Positions 1 through 6,657 of a stretch of DNA of 6,706 nucleotides are shown here, in pieces (the stretch's first letter is position 1; every line of letters begins with the position of its first letter). The translations under genes and the position numbers were made by a program. This DNA comes from Prevotellaceae bacterium (GTDB lineage: Bacteria > Bacteroidota > Bacteroidia > Bacteroidales > UBA932). Where the stretch lies: contig JAISDK010000239.1 of NCBI GenBank assembly GCA_031264875.1, forward strand, positions 1 to 6,706. The letters are read 5' to 3'. The notes beneath the pieces are model-generated. The model made no database searches. It was not told where the DNA came from and saw only the letters and a program-made list of their open reading frames with translations.

Positions 1-1113
1 GGAAAAGGAGTACTGCAAGCCGTTGAAAACGTAAACACCGTCATCAATGAAGAACTGTCCGGAGTATCCGTTCTGGATCAGCGCGACATTGACGCGGCGA
101 TGATAGCGCTCGACGGCACGGAAAACAAAAGCCGGCTGGGAGCAAACGCCATTTTAGGAGTTTCCCTCGCCTGCGCAAAAGCCGCGGCACAGATAACCGG
201 ACAGCCACTGTTCCGTTATGTCGGCGGAGTCAACGGACGCACCCTCCCCATTCCGCTGATGAACATCCTTAACGGAGGCTCGCATGCAGACAATTCCATC
301 GATTTTCAGGAATTTATGATCATGCCCATTGGAGCGGAAACATTTTCGGATGCCCTGCGCATGGGAGCCGAAGTATTCCACAGTCTGAAATCCGTGCTGA
401 AACGGCAGGGATATTCAACCAATGTCGGCGACGAGGGCGGATTTGCTCCAAACCTTAAATCCAACGAAGAAGCCGTTACCGTAATCCTCGAAGCAATCGA
501 AAAGGCAGGCTACAAACCCGGTGAAGACGTTTACATGGCGCTCGATCCCGCATCTTCGGAATACTACATCCCCGAAGAAAAAGTCTATCACCTGCACAAG
601 TCCAGCGGAGAAAAACTCTCCCCAGCTCAAATGGTGGACTTCTGGAAAAACTGGGTAGCCAAATATCCGATACTCTCTATCGAGGACGGAATGGCTGAAG
701 ACGACTGGGACGGCTGGAAACAGCTTACCGACGCAATCGGCGACCGCTGTCAGTTAGTGGGCGACGACCTGTTTGTTACCAATGTAAAACGTCTGCAAAC
801 AGGCATAGAAAGAAAAACGGCAAACTCCATCCTTGTCAAAGTAAACCAGATAGGCTCGCTCAGCGAAACCATCGATTCCGTAGAACTTGCAACACGCAAC
901 TCGTACACATCCATAATGAGCCACCGCTCAGGCGAAACGGAAGACACTACAATTGCCGACCTGGCCGTAGCGCTCAACTGCGGATTAATAAAAACAGGTT
1001 CCGCATCACGTTCCGACAGAATTGCCAAATACAATCAGCTGTTGAGAATCGAAGAAATTCTGGGTAACGAAGCCTACTATCCCGGAAAGAATTTCAAATA
1101 CGTTAAAAAGTAA
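1..1113 (+). CDS. eno: Enolase (phosphopyruvate hydratase), 5' end missing
   Basis: Enolase interconverts 2-phosphoglycerate and phosphoenolpyruvate in cytoplasmic glycolysis and gluconeogenesis. The frame is open from the first base, beginning Gly-Lys-Gly-Val, which aligns near residue 61 of the E. coli enzyme, so about 60 N-terminal residues lie outside the window and 370 codons are visible. An internal ATG at base 100 is not the start, because conserved enolase sequence precedes it. Counting codons from base 1, the hallmarks are GDEGGFAP (143-150, with the catalytic Glu at 145), the three magnesium ligands Asp182 (in LDPASSEYY), Glu228 (in SIEDGMAEDDW) and Asp255 (in GDDLFVTN), the catalytic Lys280 (in VKVNQIGS), the signature SHRSGETED (307-315) and Lys331 (in IKTGSASRSDR). 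All are intact, so the enzyme should be active. A strong terminator follows the stop codon, so eno is the last gene of its transcript. Identification is essentially certain. Confidence 0.98.
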   Translation, partial: GKGVLQAVENVNTVINEELSGVSVLDQRDIDAAMIALDGTENKSRLGANAILGVSLACAKAAAQITGQPLFRYVGGVNGRTLPIPLMNILNGGSHADNSIDFQEFMIMPIGAETFSDALRMGAEVFHSLKSVLKRQGYSTNVGDEGGFAPNLKSNEEAVTVILEAIEKAGYKPGEDVYMALDPASSEYYIPEEKVYHLHKSSGEKLSPAQMVDFWKNWVAKYPILSIEDGMAEDDWDGWKQLTDAIGDRCQLVGDDLFVTNVKRLQTGIERKTANSILVKVNQIGSLSETIDSVELATRNSYTSIMSHRSGETEDTTIADLAVALNCGLIKTGSASRSDRIAKYNQLLRIEEILGNEAYYPGKNFKYVKK

Positions 1114-1134
1114 TTATTATTTTTTACCTCTGTT

Positions 1135-1171
1135 AAATATGCTTCGGAAGCATCTCCGGAGCATATTTTTT
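1135..1171 (+). terminator. Rho-independent terminator of eno
   Basis: Bases 1135-1148 pair with 1155-1168 to give a 14-base-pair stem with one G-T wobble and a six-base loop (1149-1154). The 3' arm runs directly into six T residues (1166-1171). The hairpin begins 22 bases after the eno stop codon. This is the classic layout of an intrinsic terminator and separates eno from the downstream lipoprotein gene. The lower stem is A/T pairs, so the U-tract partly overlaps the stem. Confidence 0.9.
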
Positions 1172-1201
1172 ATCAAAAGTATCCAAACAGGAAAATTTTT
1201 C

Positions 1202-1209
1202 TAATTTTG
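1202..1209 (+). promoter_or_regulatory. Bacteroidota -7 promoter box upstream of porW-like gene
   Basis: TAATTTTG matches the Bacteroidota primary-sigma -7 consensus TAnnTTTG exactly. It lies after the eno terminator and 28 bases before the ATG at 1238, which would give a leader of roughly 20-25 bases. I see no clear TTG-type -33 element at the expected distance upstream. The leader (about 1216-1237) is very AT-rich and lacks a Shine-Dalgarno sequence, as is usual in this phylum. It also contains a weak inverted repeat, TTAATT (1217-1222) and AATTAA (1228-1233), which is too AT-rich to rate highly. Confidence 0.55.
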
Positions 1210-1237
1210 CGCGTGTTTAATTCTAAAAATTAATTGA

Positions 1238-3937
1238 ATGAAGGTTAAAACAGTTTACCTTTTCCTCTTATCCCTCACTGCTGTTGCCGGCTGCTCTACA
1301 AGCCGCAACACTTACTTCAGCCGCAAATACCACGATTTGACGGCATACTATAATGTATATTTCAACGGCAGGGAAAGCCTGAAACAGGCTTCAAAAAAAG
1401 CGGAAGCAATAGAATCGCAAAACTTTGACGAAATACTGCCCGTCTTTTCATTCGAATACGAGCAGGCCGCAGGGATAGTGTCCGGAGAAATGCAGCGAAC
1501 CATCGACAAGGGAAACAAAACCGTTGAAAAACATTCCATCACAGTCAAGCCTAAAAGAAAAAGGAACATGACCAGGGAACAGCGGGAATTTTATAATAAA
1601 AAGGAATTTAACCGGTTTGTCGACGACGCCCATCTCATTACCGGAAAAGCCCATGCCTACATGCACGAATATGACATGGCCGAAGAAAAATTTACCTATA
1701 TAACCGACGAATACCCCAAAGAAACAAGCGCACTCGACGCGCAGGCATACCTCGCTGCCGTACTCGCGCACGACAAACAGTACGTCAAAGCCGAAGACCT
1801 GCTGACCTCGCTCTCTGAAAAAAAAGACATCCCGCGAAAAACGGAATCCCTGATAAACGAAGCTTTTGCCGACCTTTACATAAAGCAGAACAAGTACCGC
1901 GAAGCCATTCCACACATGGAAAAAGCCCTCAAGCGCGCCAGAGGCAAAAACAAAAAAATCCGGTTTCACTTCATTCTCGGACAGCTATATCAAAAAACAA
2001 GCAACGGCTCGAAAGCTGTAGAACATTTTTCCAAAGTCCTGAAAAAAAATCCGCCATACCTCACCGCATTCAATGCCGAAATGGCTATGGCATACACCTA
2101 CAGCCCGGAAACGCAAAAGGGAAACATCCGCAAAATACTCGAAAAAGCGCTGAAAAACGAACAGAATGTAAACTATCACGATCAGATATATTACGCCTTT
2201 GCTAAACTCGAGGAAACAGAAGGAAATATCCCCGAAGCAATAAAATACTACCGCAAATCGGTATCGGCCACAGGAATCAACACAAGACAGAAAGGGCTGT
2301 CGTACCTGGCCCTCGCAGAATACAGCATCAAAAACAAAAACTATATCGAAGCATACACATGCTACGACAGTTCCGCCATTATGCTTGGAGCCGACCATTC
2401 GCTCTACGGAGAAGTTGCCTCGAAAGCCGGAAAATACAGAAAGCTGGCGCTGAACATGAAAATCGTGGAACGCGAAGACGGCTTACAGAAACTTGCAAAC
2501 ATGTCGGAAAGCGACCTGAACAGGTTCATAGACGAAAAAATACAGCAGGCGGAAAACGAGAAAAAACGAATCGCCGAAGAACAGGAACGGCTGGAACGGC
2601 TAAAAGCCGATATCGACGCACAGACGTCGCACGGACAGTGGTATTTCTACAATCCCGCTTCGCTCGAACTCGGCAAAACCGATTTCACTATGAGATGGGG
2701 ACAAAGAAAGCTCGAAGACAACTGGAGAAGAAAAAACAGGGGAATACAGGCGCAGCAGGAATATGACTTTGAACCGGAAGAACAGGAAACGACTGACGCC
2801 GCACAGTCGGGCATAACCGACAAGGAAGCATTTCTGGCAAACATCCCACAAACCGGTGAAGCGAAAAATGCCTCCAACGAAAAAATCGTATCCGCAATGT
2901 TCAACATCGGAGAAGCCTGCAGAGACGATTTGAACGACCCGGAAAAAGCTGCCGAAGAATTTGAAAACCTCATCCGGCGCTTTCCCGCGAACAGCCTTTT
3001 ACCCGAAACATACGTTGCCCTCTACGAAATTTATACAAAAAACGGAAACAGCGACAAAGCCGGATACTACAAAAATCTGATGCTGCAAAACTATCCCGGC
3101 AATCCCAAAGTCCTCGCCGCCACCGACCCCGGATATATCAACAGAGTCAGGGCGCAGGAAGCATCGGAAGAAACAGAATACTACAGCGCCCTGAATTATT
3201 ACACCTCCAACAGGCTTGGAGACGCACACAGAGCTTCGGCCAGCGGACTGGCAAAGTATCCCGCCGGAAGGCTTGTGCCGCAGTTTACACTGATTAAGAC
3301 TCTGTCCGACAATTATGGCGGCGACATCGTCAAATACAGAACAGCGCTCGAAGACATTGTGAAAAAATACCCCGGCAACACGGCTGCTTTATACGCCCAA
3401 AGCGTTTTGAACAACCTTGAAAAATCGGAATTTAAATGGCTTACCGATGCTAAACAACCCGACGCCAAACAGACTGACGCCAAACAGTCGGAAACACCGG
3501 CGGCATCGTCTAAATCAGTACCCGTTTCAGGATATTACATTCATTTCAACGAACAGGCCGCAGGGACTGTAAAATCACGGTATTCGGTAGAAGACGGTAC
3601 ACATGCATTTGTAGTAGTCACGGACGCCAAAGTGAGCATGAACAGATTAAGATTCAACATACTGTCATTCAATTCCAGCAATTACATCGAAGAAAACTAT
3701 AGCGTCAGGATTACAGATTTTGCCGAAAACAAAATGGTAGTCATGACCAGGATCAAGAACAGGGAAACAGCCGTCGAATTTTTCAATCAAATATCCAACG
3801 ACAAAAAAGTGTTCAGCAATATGACCGTCAACGACTATGTAACATTTATAATCCTCGAATCCAACCTTGAACTGATGCTTGGAGGAAAATCATTTCTGGA
3901 TTACGTCGATTTTTTCAACAAAATATATACGGAGTAA
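1238..3937 (+). CDS. porW: PorW/SprE-like type IX secretion TPR lipoprotein
   Basis: This 899-residue lipoprotein resembles PorW (Porphyromonas) / SprE (Flavobacterium), which is required for type IX secretion and, in gliding species, motility. Known work places PorW at the periplasmic PorK/PorN ring, helping link it to the Sov translocon. A signal peptide (residues 1-18) ends in the lipobox Val-Ala-Gly-Cys19. Next comes the family-like N-terminal block KYHDLTAYYNVYFNGRES, then helical TPR-type repeats from about 128 to 410. A charged probable coiled coil follows (about 428-460), then WYFYNP (468-473) and RWGQRKLEDNW (486-496), which I recognise as SprE-family signatures. More TPR-like repeats span about 549-730. 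A DAKQ-repeat linker (737-751) leads to a C-terminal alpha/beta domain (about 763-899). The ATG is chosen because the signal peptide starts there. The gene probably leads an operon with nth, 24 bases downstream. The family call rests on remembered motifs; a TPR lipoprotein is certain. Confidence 0.85.
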   Translation: MKVKTVYLFLLSLTAVAGCSTSRNTYFSRKYHDLTAYYNVYFNGRESLKQASKKAEAIESQNFDEILPVFSFEYEQAAGIVSGEMQRTIDKGNKTVEKHSITVKPKRKRNMTREQREFYNKKEFNRFVDDAHLITGKAHAYMHEYDMAEEKFTYITDEYPKETSALDAQAYLAAVLAHDKQYVKAEDLLTSLSEKKDIPRKTESLINEAFADLYIKQNKYREAIPHMEKALKRARGKNKKIRFHFILGQLYQKTSNGSKAVEHFSKVLKKNPPYLTAFNAEMAMAYTYSPETQKGNIRKILEKALKNEQNVNYHDQIYYAFAKLEETEGNIPEAIKYYRKSVSATGINTRQKGLSYLALAEYSIKNKNYIEAYTCYDSSAIMLGADHSLYGEVASKAGKYRKLALNMKIVEREDGLQKLANMSESDLNRFIDEKIQQAENEKKRIAEEQERLERLKADIDAQTSHGQWYFYNPASLELGKTDFTMRWGQRKLEDNWRRKNRGIQAQQEYDFEPEEQETTDAAQSGITDKEAFLANIPQTGEAKNASNEKIVSAMFNIGEACRDDLNDPEKAAEEFENLIRRFPANSLLPETYVALYEIYTKNGNSDKAGYYKNLMLQNYPGNPKVLAATDPGYINRVRAQEASEETEYYSALNYYTSNRLGDAHRASASGLAKYPAGRLVPQFTLIKTLSDNYGGDIVKYRTALEDIVKKYPGNTAALYAQSVLNNLEKSEFKWLTDAKQPDAKQTDAKQSETPAASSKSVPVSGYYIHFNEQAAGTVKSRYSVEDGTHAFVVVTDAKVSMNRLRFNILSFNSSNYIEENYSVRITDFAENKMVVMTRIKNRETAVEFFNQISNDKKVFSNMTVNDYVTFIILESNLELMLGGKSFLDYVDFFNKIYTE
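3446..3490 (+). repeat. Three tandem 15-base units coding a DAKQ linker
   Basis: Three consecutive in-frame 15-base units encode Asp-Ala-Lys-Gln plus one variable residue (Pro, Thr, Ser), residues 737-751 of the PorW-like protein. Units two and three differ only in the fifth codon, while unit one also differs at synonymous third positions, suggesting that the last duplication is the more recent. The repeat lies in a polar, Pro/Ser-rich stretch between the TPR region and the C-terminal domain, so it is best read as a flexible linker whose length may vary between strains. Confidence 0.85.
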
Positions 3938-3961
3938 ACTAACAGGAATATCTCGTGAAAA

Positions 3962-4624
3962 ATGAATACAGACAAAAGATTTGAAAATGTCATCAACTGG
4001 TTCAGAACAAATCAGCCCGTTGCCGAAACGGAACTGAGTTACAAAAGTCCATATCAGCTGATTGTGGCAGTCGTTCTGTCTGCGCAATGCACCGACAAGA
4101 GAGTCAATATCGTGACAGCGGAGCTGTTTAAAAAATATCCTTCCGCACAGTCGCTGGCGGAAGCGGACATCCCCGACATTTTCGAGATGATCAAATCGGT
4201 TTCCTATCCCAACAACAAGTCGAAACACCTGTCGGGAATGGCGAAAATGCTGGTGAACGAATTTAACGGCGAAGTACCCGACAATATTGACGATTTGCAG
4301 AAACTTCCGGGAGTCGGACGTAAAACCGCCAACGTCATTGTTTCCGTCGTTTTCAAAAAACCGGCAATGGCCGTGGACACACACGTCTTCAGAGTGGCCG
4401 AAAGAGTCGGTCTGGCGATAAACTCCAAAACGCCACTTGAGACCGAAAAACAATTGGTTAAGGGAATACCCGAACAGTACCTGCCGGTAGCCCATCACTG
4501 GCTTATCCTGCACGGACGATACGTATGCACGGCGCGCAAGCCGAAATGCGACAAGTGTGGAATTAAAAATTATTGTAAATATTATTCTATAAACAACAAA
4601 AGTCATGAACAAGGAAATATTTGA
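3962..4624 (+). CDS. nth: Endonuclease III (DNA glycosylase/AP lyase)
   Basis: Nth is a bifunctional base-excision repair enzyme that removes oxidised pyrimidines and cleaves the abasic site by beta-elimination. The 220-residue product aligns along its whole length with E. coli Nth (211 residues). It has the LSAQCTD segment (39-45) and the helix-hairpin-helix LPGVGRKTANV (115-125) with catalytic Lys121. The catalytic Asp139 lies in VDTHVFRV, and HHWLILHGRYVC (178-189) precedes the iron-sulfur loop. That loop holds Cys189, Cys196, Cys199 and Cys205 in the exact C-x6-C-x2-C-x5-C spacing for a [4Fe-4S] cluster. Everything needed for activity is present. The start is 24 bases after the porW-like stop, with no separate promoter box between them, so co-transcription is likely. 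Its last 20 bases overlap the next gene, and that overlap encodes a family-nonspecific C-terminal tail. Confidence 0.97.
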   Translation: MNTDKRFENVINWFRTNQPVAETELSYKSPYQLIVAVVLSAQCTDKRVNIVTAELFKKYPSAQSLAEADIPDIFEMIKSVSYPNNKSKHLSGMAKMLVNEFNGEVPDNIDDLQKLPGVGRKTANVIVSVVFKKPAMAVDTHVFRVAERVGLAINSKTPLETEKQLVKGIPEQYLPVAHHWLILHGRYVCTARKPKCDKCGIKNYCKYYSINNKSHEQGNI

Positions 4625-5270
4625 ATTTCTGTATGATTTGGAGAGAAACAACAACAGGGAATGGTTTGCCCAAAACAAAAAAAGATATGAAGAAGCGAAA
4701 AGGACTGTCGAGGAATTTGCCACAAAGCTGATACTGAATATCAATTCATTTGATCCGAGTCTCAATATAAGCGACGCCTCGAAAACTCTTTTCAGGATTT
4801 ACAGGGACGTCCGATTTTCGGCGAACAAAGACCCGTACAAAACTAATTTCGGTTCGGTAATCGTTCCCGACAGATACCGACGCACTCCATGCGCATATCC
4901 CGCATATTACCTTCATCTGCAAAACAACGGCAGCCTGGCCTCGATGGGTGTTTACATGCCCGACGCGCAGACGCTAAAAAAGATACGCCGCGCCATCGAC
5001 GAAGATTTTGAGGTATTTGCCGATATGGCAAAAAAACTCGAAAGCTCATTCGGAACGATGTTGCGCGATGAGGATTCACTGAAACGTGTACCGCAGGGTT
5101 TCGACAAAAACAGTCCTGCCGCCGAATATCTCAAGCTGAAAAACTTTTACGTTTATCAGGAATTTTCAAATAAAGAAGTGCTGGGAAAAGATTTCCTCGA
5201 ACAGATAATATCCCTGTACAGGAGCAGTTACGAACTTAAAGAGTGGTTTGTAAAAGTCGTAAGCGAATAG
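4605..5270 (+). CDS. DUF2461 family protein of unknown function
   Basis: This 221-residue protein belongs, by recognisable motifs, to the DUF2461 (TIGR02453-type) family, common in bacteria and without an established biochemical role. Hallmarks in order are an N-terminal helix with NNREWFAQNKKRYEEAK (16-32), the signature FRIYRDVRFSANKDPYKTNFG (63-83, given here in two joined parts: FRIYRDVRF 63-71 and KDPYKTNFG 75-83), AYYLHL (100-105), GVYMPDAQTLKKIR (115-128) and the C-terminal LKLKNFYV (176-183). There is no signal peptide or membrane segment, so it should be cytoplasmic. The length is normal for the family. The ATG sits 20 bases inside the end of nth in another frame, which implies translational coupling and points to co-expression with DNA repair, though not to a shared reaction. 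No terminator is visible after it; the convergent murD stop codon begins three bases further on. Confidence 0.9.
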   Translation: MNKEIFEFLYDLERNNNREWFAQNKKRYEEAKRTVEEFATKLILNINSFDPSLNISDASKTLFRIYRDVRFSANKDPYKTNFGSVIVPDRYRRTPCAYPAYYLHLQNNGSLASMGVYMPDAQTLKKIRRAIDEDFEVFADMAKKLESSFGTMLRDEDSLKRVPQGFDKNSPAAEYLKLKNFYVYQEFSNKEVLGKDFLEQIISLYRSSYELKEWFVKVVSE

Positions 5271-5273
5271 CGC

Positions 5274-6617
5274 TCATGCCTCCAGTTCTTCCACCGCTTT
5301 CTTAAACTGACGGCCACGGTCTTCATAGTTTTCAAACAGATCGAAACTCGCACATGCCGGTGACAGCAGTACTGTGTCGCCCGGTTCGCCGAGTTCAAAG
5401 GATTTTTCCACAGCTTCCCTTGCCGAGCGTGTTTCGACGATAACGGGTGTCAGATTCCGGAAACGTTCTAATATCTTTCCATTATCTACACCGAGGCAGA
5501 CTATCGCACGGACTTTCTCCTTCACAAAATTGCATAGCGACGAATAATCGTTGCCCTTATCGGTTCCGCCTGCAATCCAGACAATTTTACCCGGTATGCT
5601 TTCAAGGGCATACCACACCGAATTGACATTGGTGGCCTTCGAATCGTTGATAAACTCGATTCCGCCCACTTTTCTCACTTTCTCCAGACGATGCTCTATC
5701 CCCTTGAAGCCCGCAAGACTGCTGCGAATAACGGAATTGCTGATGTTTAATATCTTTCCGGTCACGGCGGCGGCCATCGAATTGTAAACGTTATGACGTC
5801 CGATGAGCGACAGCTCGTCCGTAAATATCTCAAATTCGGAATCCCCGCAGCTGGCAACAAGCTTATCGCCGTCGAGCCAGGCTCCGTCTTTCCCAACTGT
5901 TTCCGTCTGGGACAGGGGCAGCATCCTGGCTTCAAGCGCCATTGTTTTCAGATTTTCCACTGTTGCCTCATCGTCCGAACAGAAAATAAAGCAGTCGTCA
6001 TGCCGCATATTCTGTGTAATACGGAATTTTGAATTTACATAATTATCGAAATTATAGTTGTAGCGGTCAAGATGGTCGGGAGTTATGTTGAGCAGCACGG
6101 CAATGTCCGCCCTGAACGAGTACATGCCATCCAGCTGGAAACTGCTAAGCTCAAGTACATAATAATCGAACCTTTCGGTAGCTACCTGATAGGCATAACT
6201 TTTACCGATGTTTCCCGCAAGTCCGACATTCAGACCCGCATTTTTCAGAAGGAAATAAATCAGCGACGCTGTTGTGGTCTTGCCGTTACTTCCTGTAATA
6301 CATATCTTTTTAGCGGTGCAGTATCGGCCTGCAAATTCAATTTCCGAAATTACATGAAGGTTACGCGAGCGGATTTCCCTCATAATCGGAACAGTTTCGG
6401 CGATTCCGGGACTTTTGATTATTTCATCCGCATTTAAAATCAGATCACGGGTATGACCTCCTTCTTCAAACGGTATTCCATATTTCGTTAAACACAGTCT
6501 GTTTGCGTCGGACAACTTTCCATTATCGGATAAAAATACCTCAAACCCCTTTATTCGAGCAAGCACCGCTGCTCCAACTCCACTTTCGCCTCCTCCAAGT
6601 ATTACTGTACGGTTCAT
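5274..6617 (-). CDS. murD: UDP-N-acetylmuramoyl-L-alanine--D-glutamate ligase
   Basis: MurD adds D-glutamate to UDP-MurNAc-L-alanine using ATP, the second amino-acid step of cytoplasmic peptidoglycan precursor synthesis. From the ATG at 6617 the product has 447 residues (E. coli 438). The N-terminal Rossmann-like domain opens with VILGGGESGVG (5-15). The central ATPase domain has the P-loop GSNGKTTT (109-116, Lys113), NIGKS (136-140), Glu156 in LELSSFQL, TPDHLDRY (179-186, His182) and Lys197, the position of the carbamylated lysine. The C-terminal domain has HRLE (309-312), NDSKATN (324-330) and LLSPACASFDLF (417-428). An in-frame TTG nine codons upstream is rejected as the start because it lies inside the promoter box and adds residues not seen in the family. 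The gene is convergent with the DUF2461 gene. It is not flanked here by the mraY, ftsW or murG genes that usually accompany it. Confidence 0.97.
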   Translation of the reverse strand: MNRTVILGGGESGVGAAVLARIKGFEVFLSDNGKLSDANRLCLTKYGIPFEEGGHTRDLILNADEIIKSPGIAETVPIMREIRSRNLHVISEIEFAGRYCTAKKICITGSNGKTTTASLIYFLLKNAGLNVGLAGNIGKSYAYQVATERFDYYVLELSSFQLDGMYSFRADIAVLLNITPDHLDRYNYNFDNYVNSKFRITQNMRHDDCFIFCSDDEATVENLKTMALEARMLPLSQTETVGKDGAWLDGDKLVASCGDSEFEIFTDELSLIGRHNVYNSMAAAVTGKILNISNSVIRSSLAGFKGIEHRLEKVRKVGGIEFINDSKATNVNSVWYALESIPGKIVWIAGGTDKGNDYSSLCNFVKEKVRAIVCLGVDNGKILERFRNLTPVIVETRSAREAVEKSFELGEPGDTVLLSPACASFDLFENYEDRGRQFKKAVEELEA

Positions 6618-6628
6618 TTCAGTGACAT
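6614..6628 (-). other. Four-codon upstream ORF overlapping the murD start
   Basis: Reading the minus strand, ATG-TCA-CTG-AAA-TGA runs from 6628 to 6614, and its stop overlaps the murD ATG in an ATGA arrangement. It would fall inside the leader predicted from the upstream promoter box. Such a mini-ORF could couple translation into murD, but a four-codon ORF arises easily by chance, and no Shine-Dalgarno sequence marks either start. Confidence 0.2.
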
Positions 6629-6641
6629 TATTAAAACGGCG

Positions 6642-6649
6642 CAAATGTA
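6642..6649 (-). promoter_or_regulatory. Bacteroidota -7 promoter box for murD
   Basis: On the minus strand TACATTTG matches the TAnnTTTG -7 consensus exactly and ends 24 bases before the murD ATG, predicting a leader of about 20 bases. No convincing TTG-type -33 element is visible upstream. The box implies that murD can be transcribed from its own promoter. The leader is AT-rich without a Shine-Dalgarno sequence. Confidence 0.55.
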
Positions 6650-6657
6650 ATACATTT
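6643..6657. repeat. Perfect palindrome covering the murD -7 box
   Basis: AAATGTA (6643-6649) and TACATTT (6651-6657) form a perfect inverted repeat with seven-base arms around a single central base. The left arm is most of the murD -7 box. The right arm gives TACATTTT on the plus strand, one base short of the same -7 consensus, so the element could be a repressor operator or a two-way promoter. Its short length and AT-richness mean chance is possible. Confidence 0.45.

Noticed and set aside
1217..1233. Inverted repeat TTAATT/AATTAA in the leader of the porW-like gene
   Set aside because: It has six-base arms made only of A and T in an AT-rich leader, so it is expected by chance and would form an unstable hairpin.
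1448..1969. A 173-codon minus-strand frame within the porW-like gene
   Set aside because: It is rich in Phe, Val and Gly, as expected from reading Lys/Glu-rich codons backwards, and has no motifs.
2359..2766. A 135-codon plus-strand frame inside the porW-like gene
   Set aside because: It is an out-of-frame shadow dominated by Arg and Thr, inside a coding region that has conserved family blocks in the main frame.
3890..4765. A 291-codon open frame on the minus strand covering all of nth
   Set aside because: It lies opposite an nth gene with every catalytic and cluster residue intact. Its translation is an aromatic- and histidine-rich composition typical of antisense reading, with no recognisable domain. 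Its length reflects the codon use of nth.
5262..5274. Small hairpin AGCG/CGCT between the convergent genes
   Set aside because: The stem is only four base pairs and has no T-tract, so it does not qualify as a terminator for either gene.
6072..6437. A 121-codon plus-strand frame opposite murD
   Set aside because: murD on the other strand is complete and canonical across this stretch, and the frame has no domain or promoter of its own.
6618..6644. N-terminal extension of murD from a TTG at 6644
   Set aside because: The TTG lies inside the TAnnTTTG box, so it could not be on the transcript made from that promoter. The family's first strand begins at the ATG at 6617.
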